64,000 bases of DNA. Origin: Dreissena polymorpha. Its lineage: Eukaryota; Mollusca; Bivalvia; Myida; Dreissenidae. The first letter of the stretch is position 1. Every line of letters begins with the position of its first letter. Below are positions 23,616-35,943 of the stretch, piece by piece. Made by a program: the position numbers and the translations under genes. Under the pieces are notes generated by a model. It was not told the DNA's origin. It searched no databases and saw nothing but the letters and a program-made list of their open reading frames with translations. The DNA lies in the NCBI RefSeq assembly GCF_020536995.1, contig NC_068366.1, forward strand, positions 24,927,973-24,991,972, read 5' to 3'.

Positions 23616-24573
23616 CAGGGGGTTTTTTTTAGAAAAAGGGGAAGACGCTGGACGCTGGGTAAAAGGGGAAAATCGAGCGCGAAAGAGACATATTTGGGGA
23701 AAAAATAAAAACTGTTCATTTCAATGTCTATAACTCACCTACAGACTTCAGGGTTTTTTTTAGAAAAAGAGGCATGTCTCTGACCTTTTTGTTCTTAAAC
23801 ACATGAACAAGTATGATATTAAAGTCAAAGTCCTAAATAAAGTTGCAGGTGTAGATCTAATAATGGGAAATGTTTTCAACTGGGGCCGGAGAACGATGTC
23901 AATATAATGATTTCAATTTCATGATGAATGGGTTGACGATCTAGATCTGCTACAGTATTGGAAGGGAAAGGTGCGGCAGCTGCCGATTGTCAACTTTCAC
24001 TTTCACAAAAATCCGACAGTATTAATCGATGTTGATTACATGTACCTCCGAATCCTGCTGGGTTTCAACCGTTTTTGATGATTCATTCTTAAAAAATGCG
24101 TCAACGCAATTAATATTTTCTGAGTCCGATCGTTTTATTTTGTTCGTGTATGAACGCCAATTGTGAGACTTTTTTCTGTTTTAACGTTTATATCTTGGCT
24201 TTCACATAACCCGGATGAAAATTCGACTGGTTTCCGGTAATTAATGGACGAAACACCCTTCTCGCCCAAGACCGGAATCCAGTAAAATAGTCACATGATT
24301 AATACGATTAGTTGCCCGGTTTCCATGACGTAATTTAAGAGCTATATATAGAATCACTGGGATTCCCAGATTTGAGTGTTCGTCGGGAGAGAGAGAGAGA
24401 GAGAGCGAGATCGTTGTACATGGTACAAATTGGATAACATTTCTTTGAGGGTAAAATATTATATTTTGGTGAAAAATTATATTTTTGGAGGGAAGTGGTA
24501 TTTTTAGGGGAAAAATTCTGGAAGGGGAAGACGCCGAATATCGGCGTCACTTTCTTAGTAAAAAAAACCCCTG
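23616..24573. mobile_element. 958-bp hAT-like element with AATAT duplication
   Basis: Ends CAGGGGGTTTTTTTTAGAAA and the inverse TAGTAAAAAAAACCCCTG; TSD AATAT on both sides (23611-23615, 24574-24578). Subterminal units of the type GGGGAAGACGC and GGGGAAAAAT occur at both ends. A second TIR-like start, CAGGGTTTTTTTTAGAAAAA, lies inside near 23751, so the left end is either duplicated or another element began there. Contains a (GA)n tract. No transposase. Confidence 0.88.
24386..24405. repeat. (GA)n microsatellite
   Basis: Ten GA units inside the 958-bp element. Confidence 0.9.
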
Positions 24574-25213
24574 AATATGTTTTTAAATTAGCAACCCCAG
24601 CTAATCTCCGATAATCCCACATTTTATCTGGAAAACTGTGAAAAGTCTACAAATCCTGTGGCATTTTAGGGATTAAAATTACATTTGTAGATGAATATTT
24701 TTATATTTGGTCTCATTTTAAAGCTAATAAAATTCTCTACAAAATGCATGTTTTACATTTGTATTTTACCCACTATAACCCAGTTTTATCTGTTAATAAA
24801 CAATAAATATTATGGTTTTTCACTGTTGCGCGTGATTATCAACTTTCATGCACTCGGCGCGTGGCACATGTACTCTTCGTTCCTATTCGCGGGTGACTTA
24901 AACTTTATGAATATTAATGAGATGGACGAATCCACTAAGAAAAGTTCACGACCTCCATTCATGACTTTGATGCAAATTTTTAAGTTCATCCGAACCAAAG
25001 ATATAGTCCCCTAAAGTGTTGCCGATTTTTTACAAAAAGTACTGATTTCCGAACTATGCATCATATATCATATTGTAGGGAATGTTCTGAAGTTTAATTT
25101 GATATAAAAATCTTTTGTCGGAAACAATAGGAACCCTCCCGCATTTTAAGCCAAACGTAGTAATATATTCAAATTTACTCCGGTCACGCGGCGACCTCGC
25201 TTTTCACCTTTGA

Positions 25214-25330
25214 CCGCCATTTTGATTAACTTATTACGCATCGTAAACACGTTTTTCTATCGACGATTTTGAGCATGTTACCGATAGAAAACATCTTCAT
25301 GTGGTTCAACTTTATTCTAAATACAAAGGT
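25214..25330 (+). promoter_or_regulatory. YY1-type motif and first-exon donor of the element's gene
   Basis: CGCCATTTTG (25214-25223), the reverse of the AAAATGGCG YY1 motif, precedes an exon-like stretch that ends ATACAAAG|GTGAGT at 25328. The donor is a strong consensus match. Upstream is CpG-rich relative to its surroundings. Confidence 0.35.
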
Positions 25331-25697
25331 GAGTTCTAGAAACCTTGATTTTGACTCGATTAATTATTTATTTCAGTGCAAATATGTAATTTCGATGTAC
25401 GGACGGTAACCTGCTCGTGCGATCGAATCATAGGAAAACCAACTCCGTGTTATTGTTATGAAATGCCCTCAAAGGTGTTTTTATCCGTAAATTATATGTA
25501 TGAAAATAAGTTCTCTTAAGTATCTAAACAATCATTGACATGATTAAATCGATAAATTTGCCCCGACGTAGAAATTGTCCAAATGTGCATATCCCCACTG
25601 GCCTGTGAGAATGTTTTTGCACGGTAAAAGTTGCATATTAACATGATTTATACATGTACTGATGATGTAGGTCTGGCTTTTCTTTCCTTTTTTTCAG

Positions 25698-26256
25698 TAG
25701 ATCTTAGAAGTCAATGGCAGACTACCCAGGACCATTCTGTCATGAAAATGGTATAACAACCTTTCTTTTGAAGAAGGCAGAATTCTTGTAGCCTATAAAC
25801 AGGCTGAAGAATGGACTCATTCTTGAAATAAATACTTTTCTAGAAAAAAATGGGGAAATTTCAACTGTGTTGTTCAATGTACTGTGTCATCTTAACCCTG
25901 CATTCAAAGCATCAACAGCAAAATATGTCAAAACCAAAGTTTCAAGAACATGTGACCAGAAAAAAAACTTGTCATTTTAAAAAAGTGCCCGGTGAAAAAA
26001 ATGTGAAAGACTTGATGAATCTAAATGCAGAATTTTAAATTGTAATGCACATGTTGCAATTGCATACCAGGATGCTTGGTATCCTGGTATGGTTTTTGAA
26101 GTTAAAGATAAAGAAAACTTTGTGGTTAAATTCATGACTACCACCAGAAAACTTGGCCAGTACAAATGGCCTCTACGAGAAGACATTCAGACGGTTCAGA
26201 AACAATTCCTAAATTCTGCTGGATTTGTGCCCGACTGTTTGAATTTTGAATGGTGA
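25698..26256 (+). pseudogene. Decayed gene with Tudor-like C-terminal domain
   Basis: After a CTTTTTTTCAG acceptor (to 25697) comes ATG at 25714 (MADYPGPFCHENGITTFLLK), which stops after 25 codons. Coding potential reappears downstream in two frames, ending with a well-formed block: NAHVAIAYQDAWYPGMVFEV, VVKFMTTTRKLGQYKWP, REDIQTVQKQFL and a stop at 26254-26256. The pattern (aromatic WYPG, KFM, FKWP-like, ED) is a Tudor-like module that I know from the C-termini of many transposon-borne proteins in invertebrates. At least two frame changes separate it from the start. No catalytic motif survives. Sits entirely inside the inverted-repeat element. Confidence 0.6.
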
Positions 26257-26385
26257 ATGTGAAAGAGACACCAACAAAAGACAACATATATAACAAATAT
26301 AAGAAATATTCATAGATTTATTTCAAGGATTAGAAAGTTATAGAATGTGTGCATGTCCCCGTCCCAAGACGATGAAGACATTCCG

Positions 26386-26405
26386 CCCCCCCCCCCCCCC
26401 CCCCC
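26386..26405. repeat. Poly(C) tract
   Basis: Twenty consecutive C, rare in this AT-rich sequence and a likely site of length error. Confidence 0.9.
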
Positions 26406-27029
26406 AACACCTGTGAACATTTGATTAGAGAGTTAAGACTGTGATAGTTATTTGCAAAAGATCATAAATTAGTTAAATTTGCTTTTAAAAACCGGTATCC
26501 ATTTTAAGTAATTCCAATATTGCTTTTGAGTGAATAAATGTGTTAATTGTAGATATTTAAGCCTGATGCCTTTCGAAAAAAAGATAATGTCTCTAATAAA
26601 ATTATGTCTCTAATAAAATTATGTATATACTTCCTAAATGTGTTGATCATTACCATGTGTGTATTAATAACTATAAGTGTTTATAATACTTTAATGAACA
26701 GAGTATACATTGATCTACAAATGTTCCAAATTTCATGAAGATATCTCTAAAAATAAAAAAGTTATGGCAATTTTACTATGTAAAAATGTATGAACTTGAA
26801 TTTCTGGTGCTGGGAATGTCGCGCTTCCTTGTTCACTTTATATAGGGAGAAAATTCAGAATTTGCGCGCATTTTAGCAATATTCAAATTACCATAACTTT
26901 TTTATTTTTCAAGATATTTAAAAAAAAAAACGGTTCTGAAAAGCTCTTAAAGAGCTCTTTTCAAATATGCAATTGCCTTTAAAAACAGGTGTTGATGAAA
27001 AATTAGCTGGGGTTGCTATTTAAATTGCA

Positions 27030-27840
27030 ATTGATAACAAATGAAGCCCTATAATCTGCACCCAGTTGACATTCCCGTATTCTTATACGGTCTCTGTGCT
27101 ATATTAAAAGATATTATTAAACTAATGCTTATATGGGCTTTATTCCATTAAATGCGATATGAACACCTTATTTACGTCTAAACAATCTAAGAAGATTCTT
27201 TGAATTATATGTGGTTGATTTCGACGGAAAACTATTGCAGCCCTATCAATCTGCATGTGTTCTGACAGCATTAAAGATTTATAAGTGTTTTATCCCGTGT
27301 GCTATAATCTCTTAATTGCATTTAAAACGTAGTGAGTCCCTAATCATCTGCGTCCAGGTCCAAAGTCTGAGCAGGTTCCGATTTTGGTTTCATGCGACGG
27401 ATAAACAATCTGCATGCGTCCGATAAACTTTTCAAGGAATATCTCAGGTTTTTATATGTGATTAATTTGCGAAAGAAAAATAATAAAGCCCTATAAATCT
27501 GCTGGCGTTTGGACAACATTCACACGGCATTTCTAAGATTCTTATAAAGTTTACTTGCGACGGACAACCAATAAAACCCTATAAATCTGCATGCGTTTCA
27601 ACGCATCCTATCAGATTCTTATATGGATCTAATTTCAAAGGGGAACTTGTGATACCCTATTAATCCTTATGCATGCCAACAACCTTCACAGTGTATTTCA
27701 CAGGTTTTTATATTGATTTTAATTTCAACAGAAAACTAATAAGTCCTATTAATCTGCATGCGTTACGACAGCACTCACAGCGTATACGGTTACAATCGGG
27801 GATTGTATGGGATTTTTCCATATACATTTGCGCTCAGTCG
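27030..27840. repeat. Diverged tandem array, unit about 90 bp
   Basis: The phrase CCCTATAAATCTGCATGCGT or close variants recurs about every 80-95 bases (near 27052, 27240, 27335, 27488, 27577, 27655, 27744), each followed by CAGCATTCACAG-like and GATTTTTATATG-like phrases. Roughly nine units, well diverged, so an old array. Isolated relatives (TATAAATCTG) occur near 47990-48080 and 56740. Confidence 0.65.
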
Positions 27841-27945
27841 ACACAAACATGTTAATTTATGGTATTAAATAAGTAAAGCAATCCTTATCCATGTGCGTTC
27901 TTATACTGCTTTAATTGCGATGCTTTAATTGCGACTTAAGTATTT

Positions 27946-28472
27946 ATACGCCCGTCTATGACGGGACGTATTATGGTATACCCCGCGTCCGTCTGTCCGT
28001 CCGTCCGTCCGTCCGTCCGTCCGTCCGTCCGTCTGTTAATGTCGTACGTTACGTCAAATATCCTTTGACAGATTTTCTTCAAATTTTAACACAATCTTAA
28101 TATTGATAAACCCTGATCCCCTTTCGTTTTTGACGGAATTCTGAATTGTCGTTCCAGAGTTATGGGACTTTGTTCGTCAAAATTTCGTGATTTCATTGAA
28201 TGTCCTACTGTAGCTCAAATATCCTTCGATGGATTTTTTTCAAATTTCAACACAATCTTAATATTGATAAACCCTGATCCCCTTTCGTTTTTGACGGAAT
28301 TCTGAATTGTCGTTCCAGAGTTATGGGACTTTGTTCGTCAAAATTTCGTGATTTCCATGCTCATGTACTTATAAAATAAACCATGTATTCAAATACAAAT
28401 AAACTGAAGTAAAAAAATGATTCAAAGGGTTATTTATTACCTTACTACTTCATTGGCGAACGACGGGCGTAT
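27946..28472. mobile_element. 527-bp inverted-repeat element with (CCGT)n and duplicated body
   Basis: Ends ATACGCCCGTC and GACGGGCGTAT. Next to the left end is a (CCGT)n microsatellite (about 27987-28033). The body has two copies of a unit of about 125 bases (from about 28075 and 28220) that are identical over AATATTGATAAACCCTGATC and CCAGAGTTATGGGAC. I know this head from bivalve repeats. No gene; TSD not clear. Confidence 0.6.
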
Positions 28473-28494
28473 CATGCGCTCATGGCGCAGCTTT

Positions 28495-28535
28495 TATTTT
28501 ATTTTTATTATGCCCCCCTTCGAAGAAGAGGGGGT
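28495..28535 (+). repeat. Left arm of the GCCCCCCTTCGAAGAAG repeat (target of hAT insertion)
   Basis: TTATTATGCCCCCCTTCGAA followed by GAAGAGGGGGT is the usual head of a bivalve dispersed repeat. It is cut at 28535 by the 8.0 kb hAT element and resumes at 36516. Confidence 0.65.
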
Positions 28536-28840
28536 CAGCAATTTTCCTTGTCCAATTGGGAAAAGTACCCGTACCGGTCCAATTGGGAAAAATTGAGTCG
28601 TGAAAACCTCAAAATTGGGAAAAATCGAGTCGTGAAATCCTTAAATTGGGAAAATCGCGTCGTGAAGTATGGGTCTTATTGAATACATCATACAATTCAT
28701 ACTTAATTGAACAAACCCATTAAAATAATCATTTGCAGGCATGCCTTAATGACCATTAAGTAATAAAGTTGATATAAATAACAAAATATTATAAAGAACA
28801 CACAAAATCAATTATTAGTTGTTTTGATCTCTTATATCTC

Positions 28841-31800
28841 TTATAAAGAAATGTCCCTCTCTTTCATTTTTTTAAAAATTTCTACAGTCTGTGATGTTTG
28901 CACATCACTAAGTTGCTCGCATCCCTCCCTGCACAGCATTATTAGTGCTGTCAATGTTTCCTGAGAAAAACAGTTTCGATTTGTTGTGCAGAGATTGTTC
29001 ATTAGGCTAAACACCCTTTCCACAGAGGCAGTGCTGGAGGGCACAAGTCTTGACAGCAGCAACAGCTGGTACATACAGGGGTAGGTTGTCCTAAGATGTT
29101 CATCCCCCAGCATCTTCTGCAGCAAATCCACAGGTGGATTGCTGTTTCTGAAAACAGAAATAATATAAAACTATATGTTTATGTCTACCAGGGTCTAATT
29201 AAATGATATATGATCATGGAGTGTTCATGAAGAGAGCTGGAACAATTATGTATTTTAAATAATAAATATTTCTTTAATATTATGTAATATGCATGCATTA
29301 CAAACATTTTGATTTATATAAACATGATCTTGAGAAGAAAAAATTGTAATGAGAGAAAGAAAAAGAAAGCAAGCAAACTCTGAAACAGTAGCTAACTAAG
29401 AACTGCATAAACCATAACATAAATAAATCTGCAACACTAGTCTAAAATGAACAAAGCTAAATAACAGCAAACAAGTAAGTTCATTTAAGAGTGTGAATCA
29501 TTGTTTCCGCTACCTTTTATTTCACAGATTTTTTGACAGTTTTGTTAAATTTACATCATGTTAGTTGTTGCTTTAAACATAAGCAGTATTTGTAATACCT
29601 TAATTGAAACTTGTATTTTGCAAAAATCATACTTATACATTTGGGTAAGCACAGAATTTAAATCAATGTAATCACACTCTAAATAGAAAACAGACGTTTT
29701 GGAACTAACAATGGGAATGATCACAACTGAACTGTCCAAAACATCAACTAATACCTATGCATGAACATAACATATTTAAAGCCGTCAAACTCTGCAAGGG
29801 CAGTAGCCTTGTCGAACAATGGTGGGCTCTGCAATGTTTGACCTTTGTATGTGTCTTCTTTTCGAAGCCCATAGTGTGAGGTCAAGGTCTCAATTTTCGC
29901 CTTAATAAAATTAGTGTTTTGTGTAAGGATAATCATATCAGGCCTCTCTGTCTCTAGGTGACTTAACTACTTAAAATTTTTGATGACCAGAGTTTAAACA
30001 AGAAATATCTTTAAAAAAGATATACGGCGTAAATAGTTTAATGAATGAGATCAAGGATAGCGAATGTCTTTTTCTGTGCAGTTCTTAGCTGCATCACACG
30101 CAGTACGGGATGTTACGGGGAGTTTTCGCGGCTTATTTTACATTATAACATATTGCTGGTCATAAACCTATAGATACAAAACAGAAAACCAAAAGAAGAA
30201 TGGAAGTGAAATTTAAAGATATGAGTCAACCGGCCACACGAGAACAAACCTGTTTTAGTGGTCTGTCGGGCATTGCTATTTGATTCGATTATTAACAGTA
30301 TCGAGAATCATCGTGCTCATGCTTAAAGTGATATTATGGGCATTTTGCACTGTTGAATTGAGCTGAAAAGAATTAACAGGTCAAAATAGTTAGTTAAAAT
30401 GTGGTTACTGATCAATTACCTGCAACTCACCTTGCTACCAGTTGTTTATAAAAATATATTTTAGATTCGATATTCTTACGTGACCCACCCAGTCCTGTAA
30501 GCCGAAATGATCCGTAAAACAATATTGTGTCTTTGTGTCGTATGAACAAATCTGCACTAAAACTAAATTTAGGTTCAACTCGTAAACGCATGATCAGTTG
30601 TCAAACGAAAGTACGGTTGATATTCAAATGCATTATTTTTCTCTTTCTGGTATATTGTTTTAGTATGTTGATGCTGCATTAATTACTATAAGTGTATATG
30701 AAGTAGAAACATCAAAAATAATCAACGGTTGCGATAGACACCTATAAACTGTTACATGCTCATAATATCACTTTAGTACATTAGGCAATATGGTGGAATA
30801 ATTATTGTTAAATTTATTAAAAATAATATGTATCATTGTATTGTTGAAAACACATTAAGAATCTATTATTGACATACCATAATTATATTGCTGAATATCT
30901 TCTTTTAACATATTTCTGGTCTAAAGAAAATTCCAGGTCACCTAGTTCACGGATAGCGTCTTTATTATATAACGATGATTTTACTGACCGCGAACTCCGG
31001 TGATGACCTGTATATAAACTCTGAATGTCCGCGAATTGACCCGAAACCTTGCAGGTTGAAATGCAATTCTTTAAAGTGAGGCCTCGCTTCCACTGCTCTT
31101 TATACTTTTACATGTTAACATGTTGACAGGAATATGGAAGTAAGTACTAAATATGAGAACATAGCCTTTTAAGTATAAACGCTTTTGCGCTGGTAATACT
31201 CTGAAAATAAAAGGTGTACGCACAAACTGTATTGATGTCGAGAATTGAGTGTAAAACTGTTCTATCTATTAAACCTTTTCATTAGAGATAAAATTGTTTC
31301 ATACAGTAAAACAGTGTTACAAAGACGCGGATATGTTTCCAATGTTCTGGTGGTATACTCAAATCAGCCAATGGAATAAATGAAGTGTATTCATTCGTAC
31401 CTAGCCGCGGGAAATTTTATTTGAATTTTATTGGACACTTACAAAGGTCAAGTCAGGGTGAAAAGCTGGCTTATTCAGCTTACGCCGAAAAAAATCTCAA
31501 AATTAAAAGTAATATAATTTGTAAATAAAAGTACCAAAGAATAAAATAAACTGTCTATCTTTACTATTCTTCAGTATATTGTTAATTTCAGGCACATAAA
31601 GCCAGTTATACCTTTCCATAGTCTGATTCTCGCAGTTCCACAATGGTTTCAGGCAGATTTGTCAATGTGAAGACTGAGAAGGCTTTAAGCTCTGGCGACA
31701 CGAAGTTGAAACCGCTATCTAGTTCTTCTAGGAGTTTGTTGACCATAGGGATGGCAAGCTCCTCCACTACCTGAGTAGGGGTGTAACTGTCCTTGTCTCT

Positions 31801-34800
31801 GAAAATAAATAATTGTTAAATGATCCCAAAAATTAATCAACTAATGTAAACAACATGTATGTCAATCACATTGACAAGCAAATATTTCTGTGAACTACCT
31901 TAGTCTTCTTGAATAAACTGTTCGTTGATCAATTTCTGCAAAGAGGGTGCTCATGCGCGACAGATATAGGTCATCTTCCACTCCTGGAGGTTGTAGGCAT
32001 GCCCTGAATCTCTGGGTTAAGATTTCCAGGTTGTCTGTCAACTCCTACAAAAAATCAGATACTGAGTATTGATATTACTGCAGTCTTTCAGCTTTAAATA
32101 GTATGAAGCTTATGTTATAATTATATTATATTATATGTTATAATTAAAGCACCTTACACTATAAAATACAGTGAAGATCAGTTTGTCATATGAAACTGTA
32201 AATGAATTCGCTTTTATCATAAAACAAATCGTAACTAATACCTTTTATTTTCTTGTCACATCTGAGAAATCCATTGCAGAACCCTGTAGAAACTTGCAGA
32301 AGATGTTCACTGGCTGGAGCATATCGCACATGACCAGAATAGCTGCCACAGTGTTTTTGCTCGTGATCTTGTCTCGAATGGCAACAATCTCAGAATCCCT
32401 TTTCTTTCCAGAAGCTCATCAAGTGTATCAAGGATCTGCAATGGAAAAAAAAAATGCCTGAAAGTGACTCAAAGTATCCCCCGCACCACTTTGAAGCAAG
32501 CATAGTAAATGACAAGCCTGTGGCTAAGTTTAACTGAACTCATAACTCAACAACATATCGATCCCAGAGCATGATTTTTTTTTATATGATTAGAGTTTAA
32601 ATTATATCACTTATAAATTGTATGAGAAATTTCATCTACAACCCGAAAAAAAGTATATGCAGTCGAACAAACCAAACAGCTGACTGAAAAGTAGCAAGAC
32701 TAAAAAAGTACATCCGTGTCAAACTTCATTTGCATGTTAAGAAATTATAATAGCCTAACTGTAGATTGTGAAAGGAATGTATTGACTTTTAAAAGCTAAT
32801 AAGATCAATTGTCAAATATCTAAGATAACTTTTGACATTATTGTTTCAGATGTTAATATAATAACATATTTAAATGTTTCTTGATTTTTATGTTGCAATC
32901 AATATGTAATGAGAAGTAATATGTGTAGCTACCTGGACAAATCGATCTATGAACCTCCTACAGGCCACGCCATCAGACAACCATCTAGTAGCTGCTGCTC
33001 TGACCATCACCATCTCTTTGACATCATATGAAGACTGGACATCCTGAGTAACAAAAACATTATACAACCTAGTGCAAAATTTGATCTAAGTTAATTATCA
33101 TATTTGGTTTGTTGTTCAAGAGCCACTACTTGAATACTATTAAATTGTCCATTTGAAGTATAAAATTCATATTCAAAATGTTGACCTGTCATTTCGAGTT
33201 CAATAAGGCAGCTAAGCATCATTATTTTATATAAAAGGAAATTATTTATTTAGATGGCCAGTTTACAATGAAGAAACACATGCATTTAACAAAGAAAACA
33301 CAATATTTGACAGACTATACAGCGTTTTTTTTTCCTTCTTTAACTAGTACCGGGGAACGGTACCTTTCCCAAAGCCTACCGGAGGCTTCCCAATTTTAGC
33401 ACCGGACCTTTCCCAATCTCGATATCTACCGTTCCGAACGATTTTAGGTGCCGTTCCCAATAGCTAGTGCCTTTTATTTTCGCTGGAAATATCTTTTGAT
33501 ATTGTCGAGCCTTTCATTTTCGGCCATTTATTTTCGCCGGACATTGTTGCGTAGAAAGTAAACAAAACTTTTCAAATGGGGCGCAACTCTAACCGCTGTG
33601 TAAAATGTGAATGGATTACATAACCGCGACGAGTGATCGATATTTCCCGTGAAAGAATTCCATCGCTAAGACCAGTCTTCCTTACATCAATAAACTTTCT
33701 CAACACTAATTTTTCGTTGACATTAAAAAAAACGTAACCGTATTGAGTTAAATGCGCATATTACTTCTATGTATAGTTTTTTAAGTGTTAAATCCGGACA
33801 GTAACTATTCGGATACGGATATAAACAAATAAAAGTTTAACATAAAATTAAAAATAATGAGACATGGGTGTAAAATCCTATAGTTATTTACAACATATAC
33901 ATAAGCATTTAATGGCAGATGATCTTAATATCTTATTTGATGATATGAAAAAAAATCAAAACAAAATATAAGACTTACCTTTGAAAATTATTGTTAAAGC
34001 ATTCCACTCTAAAAACTCATTTTGGTTACGTGTGACTATTCTCACTGTCTATTGTTAAAAGATGTCAAACCAGTACAAGATCCATTGTTGTTGTTTTTGT
34101 TTAGTTTTTAAGTTTTTAATTTAACTCACATGAAACATTGCAGGGCTTGTAAGACTTTTAAGGGCTAAAACAAAATTATTAATATTATTTTTTATGGAAC
34201 CTCAGTTCTTATGCCTATCACTGGAAGATATTTTTTTCCAATTGACGGGCACATCCTAACTGAAGTGGCAATAACACAATTTTCACATGACATGATACGA
34301 TAGTCAAAATAGCATAACCGTACTGTAGTTTTTCTGTCAAAACCTAGAATTTAAAATGCTTTGTGATGCAGAATATAGCCCCTAATGATAGATTACATGC
34401 ATTTTAAAGGTTCCCAATTCATCAATTTTGCGACTCGAATTTTTCCCAATTCATTGATTTCGCGACTCGTTTTTTTCCCAATTTGAAGATTTCACGACTC
34501 GAAAAATTCCCAATTGTAGGGGTACAGGTACCTTTCCCCTTTGGGGAAAAAAAACGCTGCTATAAAAGCATAAGACTAGTATATTTAAATCATGATACTG
34601 TTTGATTGAAACTACCTTGAACACAGCAAATTTCTGGGGTGAATACTGGAACAACTTGTAGACTGACAGCAGGACATAATCCACCTCCACGAGAACTTCA
34701 AAGTGTTTCATCAGGTGTTTCACGCAGAGAGCTAGTTTATGGTATCTGCAGTTGATGTACTGGGAATGAGGAACCATATTCCTGAAGATCTCTGCACACC

Positions 34801-35943
34801 TGTCAAAAAAAAGCATAATGTTATGCATTTAGATCATGGTGCTAATTGAATCCAATGCAGTTGAATGTAAAACAATAATCAAAATTGCATTTAAGAATCT
34901 TTATTTAATCATGCACAACTGAAAACAAACAAGAGCTAATATTATTTTTCATTTTATATTAGCTGAGAAAACTATTTATATATACCATTCTGCTCTCCAC
35001 TCATGGTATTGCAACCGTCAAACCCTAGGAACATCACTTTGTTGATGTTGATATCCTTTGACTCCAAAAAATTCACTAATGCCTGAGTGAGTGTTTCGGC
35101 ATCTCCCCGTTTGACGTTAACAAGTCCAACAAAGTGGTCTTCCACATTGTCGCAGTCCAGGTAGCGATTGAGAATCGCCAATTGACTGCGACCAGCTTCG
35201 TCTGTAAACTCGTCAGCAAGCAGAGCAACGTAGTCCCTTGTCCTAATTTTATCAAGTTGTTGTTTTTCAAAGTAAGAGCTGAGTGCAGAAACTATTTGTG
35301 TGATGGATTTTGGCGAGGTATACATGGGAGAGCTTAATTGCTTATAAGCAGTTATATCATCACAGTTTGCTTTGGCCATATGCTCTACGAGATCAGGAAT
35401 GCTATCCAGCGCCCAGTGTTTGCGCACAACAAGATTTGCAGTGTTAATTAAACATGTTATGTATTGTCTGTTTATTTTAATCTCTGTTTCTGAAATGTTT
35501 TCACCCTTTTGGCTCTGTAAAAGTTTTGGAATAGTTTCTGTCTCTACACCTTCTTTGGCCTTAACATATCTGCTCAGGCTGTCCTTATGCAATTGAGTTT
35601 TCTCATGAGCAGTTAGTTTCCGAACTGGATGATCCCCAAGGACAGTGCCTGTTAAAAAAGGCGATGGTACACCACGGGCTACCTGTTTTGGTCCAAAAAT
35701 TTCACAATACTTGCACAAAAAGCCATTTTTGCTGCTGCTAAAATATAGCCAATCATAGTTCCATTCATATTTTGCATTGATTTTAACTTGCTTTTTTGGG
35801 GGCGGGACAAGAGTGGAAGGATCATTTTCAATTTTTGTGGCAATCAACATTTCAGATGAAAATATTTCATGGCTAGACTGGGATGGATCTTCAACTTGAC
35901 TATCATCAATACCACTTTGAGTTGATTCAGAAGCCTCAGGGGC
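28841..35943 (-). pseudogene. hAT transposase, zinc-finger (ZNF862/KIAA1586-like) type, eight exons
   Basis: Exons in gene order, each with AG/GT borders: 35943-34986, 34799-34616, 33043-32933, 32435-32242, 32044-31899, 31798-31612, 29900-29755, 29147-28841. The first exon has a TTF-type finger (CKYC, then HEKTQLH) and the first two catalytic Asp regions (ADEFTDEA, FDGCNTMSG). Exon 2 has CRYH, the CxxH motif; exon 3 has RWLSDG. The last exon has the dimerisation region with the expected Glu (STASVERVFSLMN). It would cut and join DNA at the element ends. Upstream, 36041-35944 encodes a Gln-Ala-Pro-Glu-rich head with repeated NQAPEA. Damage: a frame change near 35944, another at the start of exon 2, one in exon 4 near KRKG/DSEIVA, and TAA before the exon-4 donor. 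Order and motifs make the family assignment firm; host-gene names are only relatives. Confidence 0.85.
33320..34559 (+). mobile_element. 1.24 kb non-autonomous hAT-like element, copy 3, in a transposase intron
   Basis: Same ends and orientation as copy 1: CAGCGTTTTTTTTTCC to GGGAAAAAAAACGCTG. TSD CTATA on both sides (33315-33319, 34560-34564). It lies in the intron between exons 2 and 3 of the hAT transposase gene. Few differences from copies 1 and 2 by eye, so younger than its host element. Confidence 0.93.

Larger units (their letters stand above)
24589..27018 (+). mobile_element. 2.4 kb inverted-repeat element with 7-bp TSD and its own decayed gene
   Basis: Perfect 17-bp terminal inverted repeats, TAGCAACCCCAGCTAAT at 24589 and its inverse ending 27018, flanked by TTTAAAT (24582-24588, 27019-27025). 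The interior has a promoter-like segment, a donor site, an acceptor and a broken coding region with a Tudor-like C-terminus. TIRs and TSD length do not match a superfamily I can name with confidence. The TSD is palindromic and AT-only, so 7 bp is a best reading rather than proof. Confidence 0.65.

Noticed and set aside
27987-28033. (CCGT)n run as a structured RNA or origin
   Set aside because: Simple microsatellite at the usual place in a known type of dispersed repeat.
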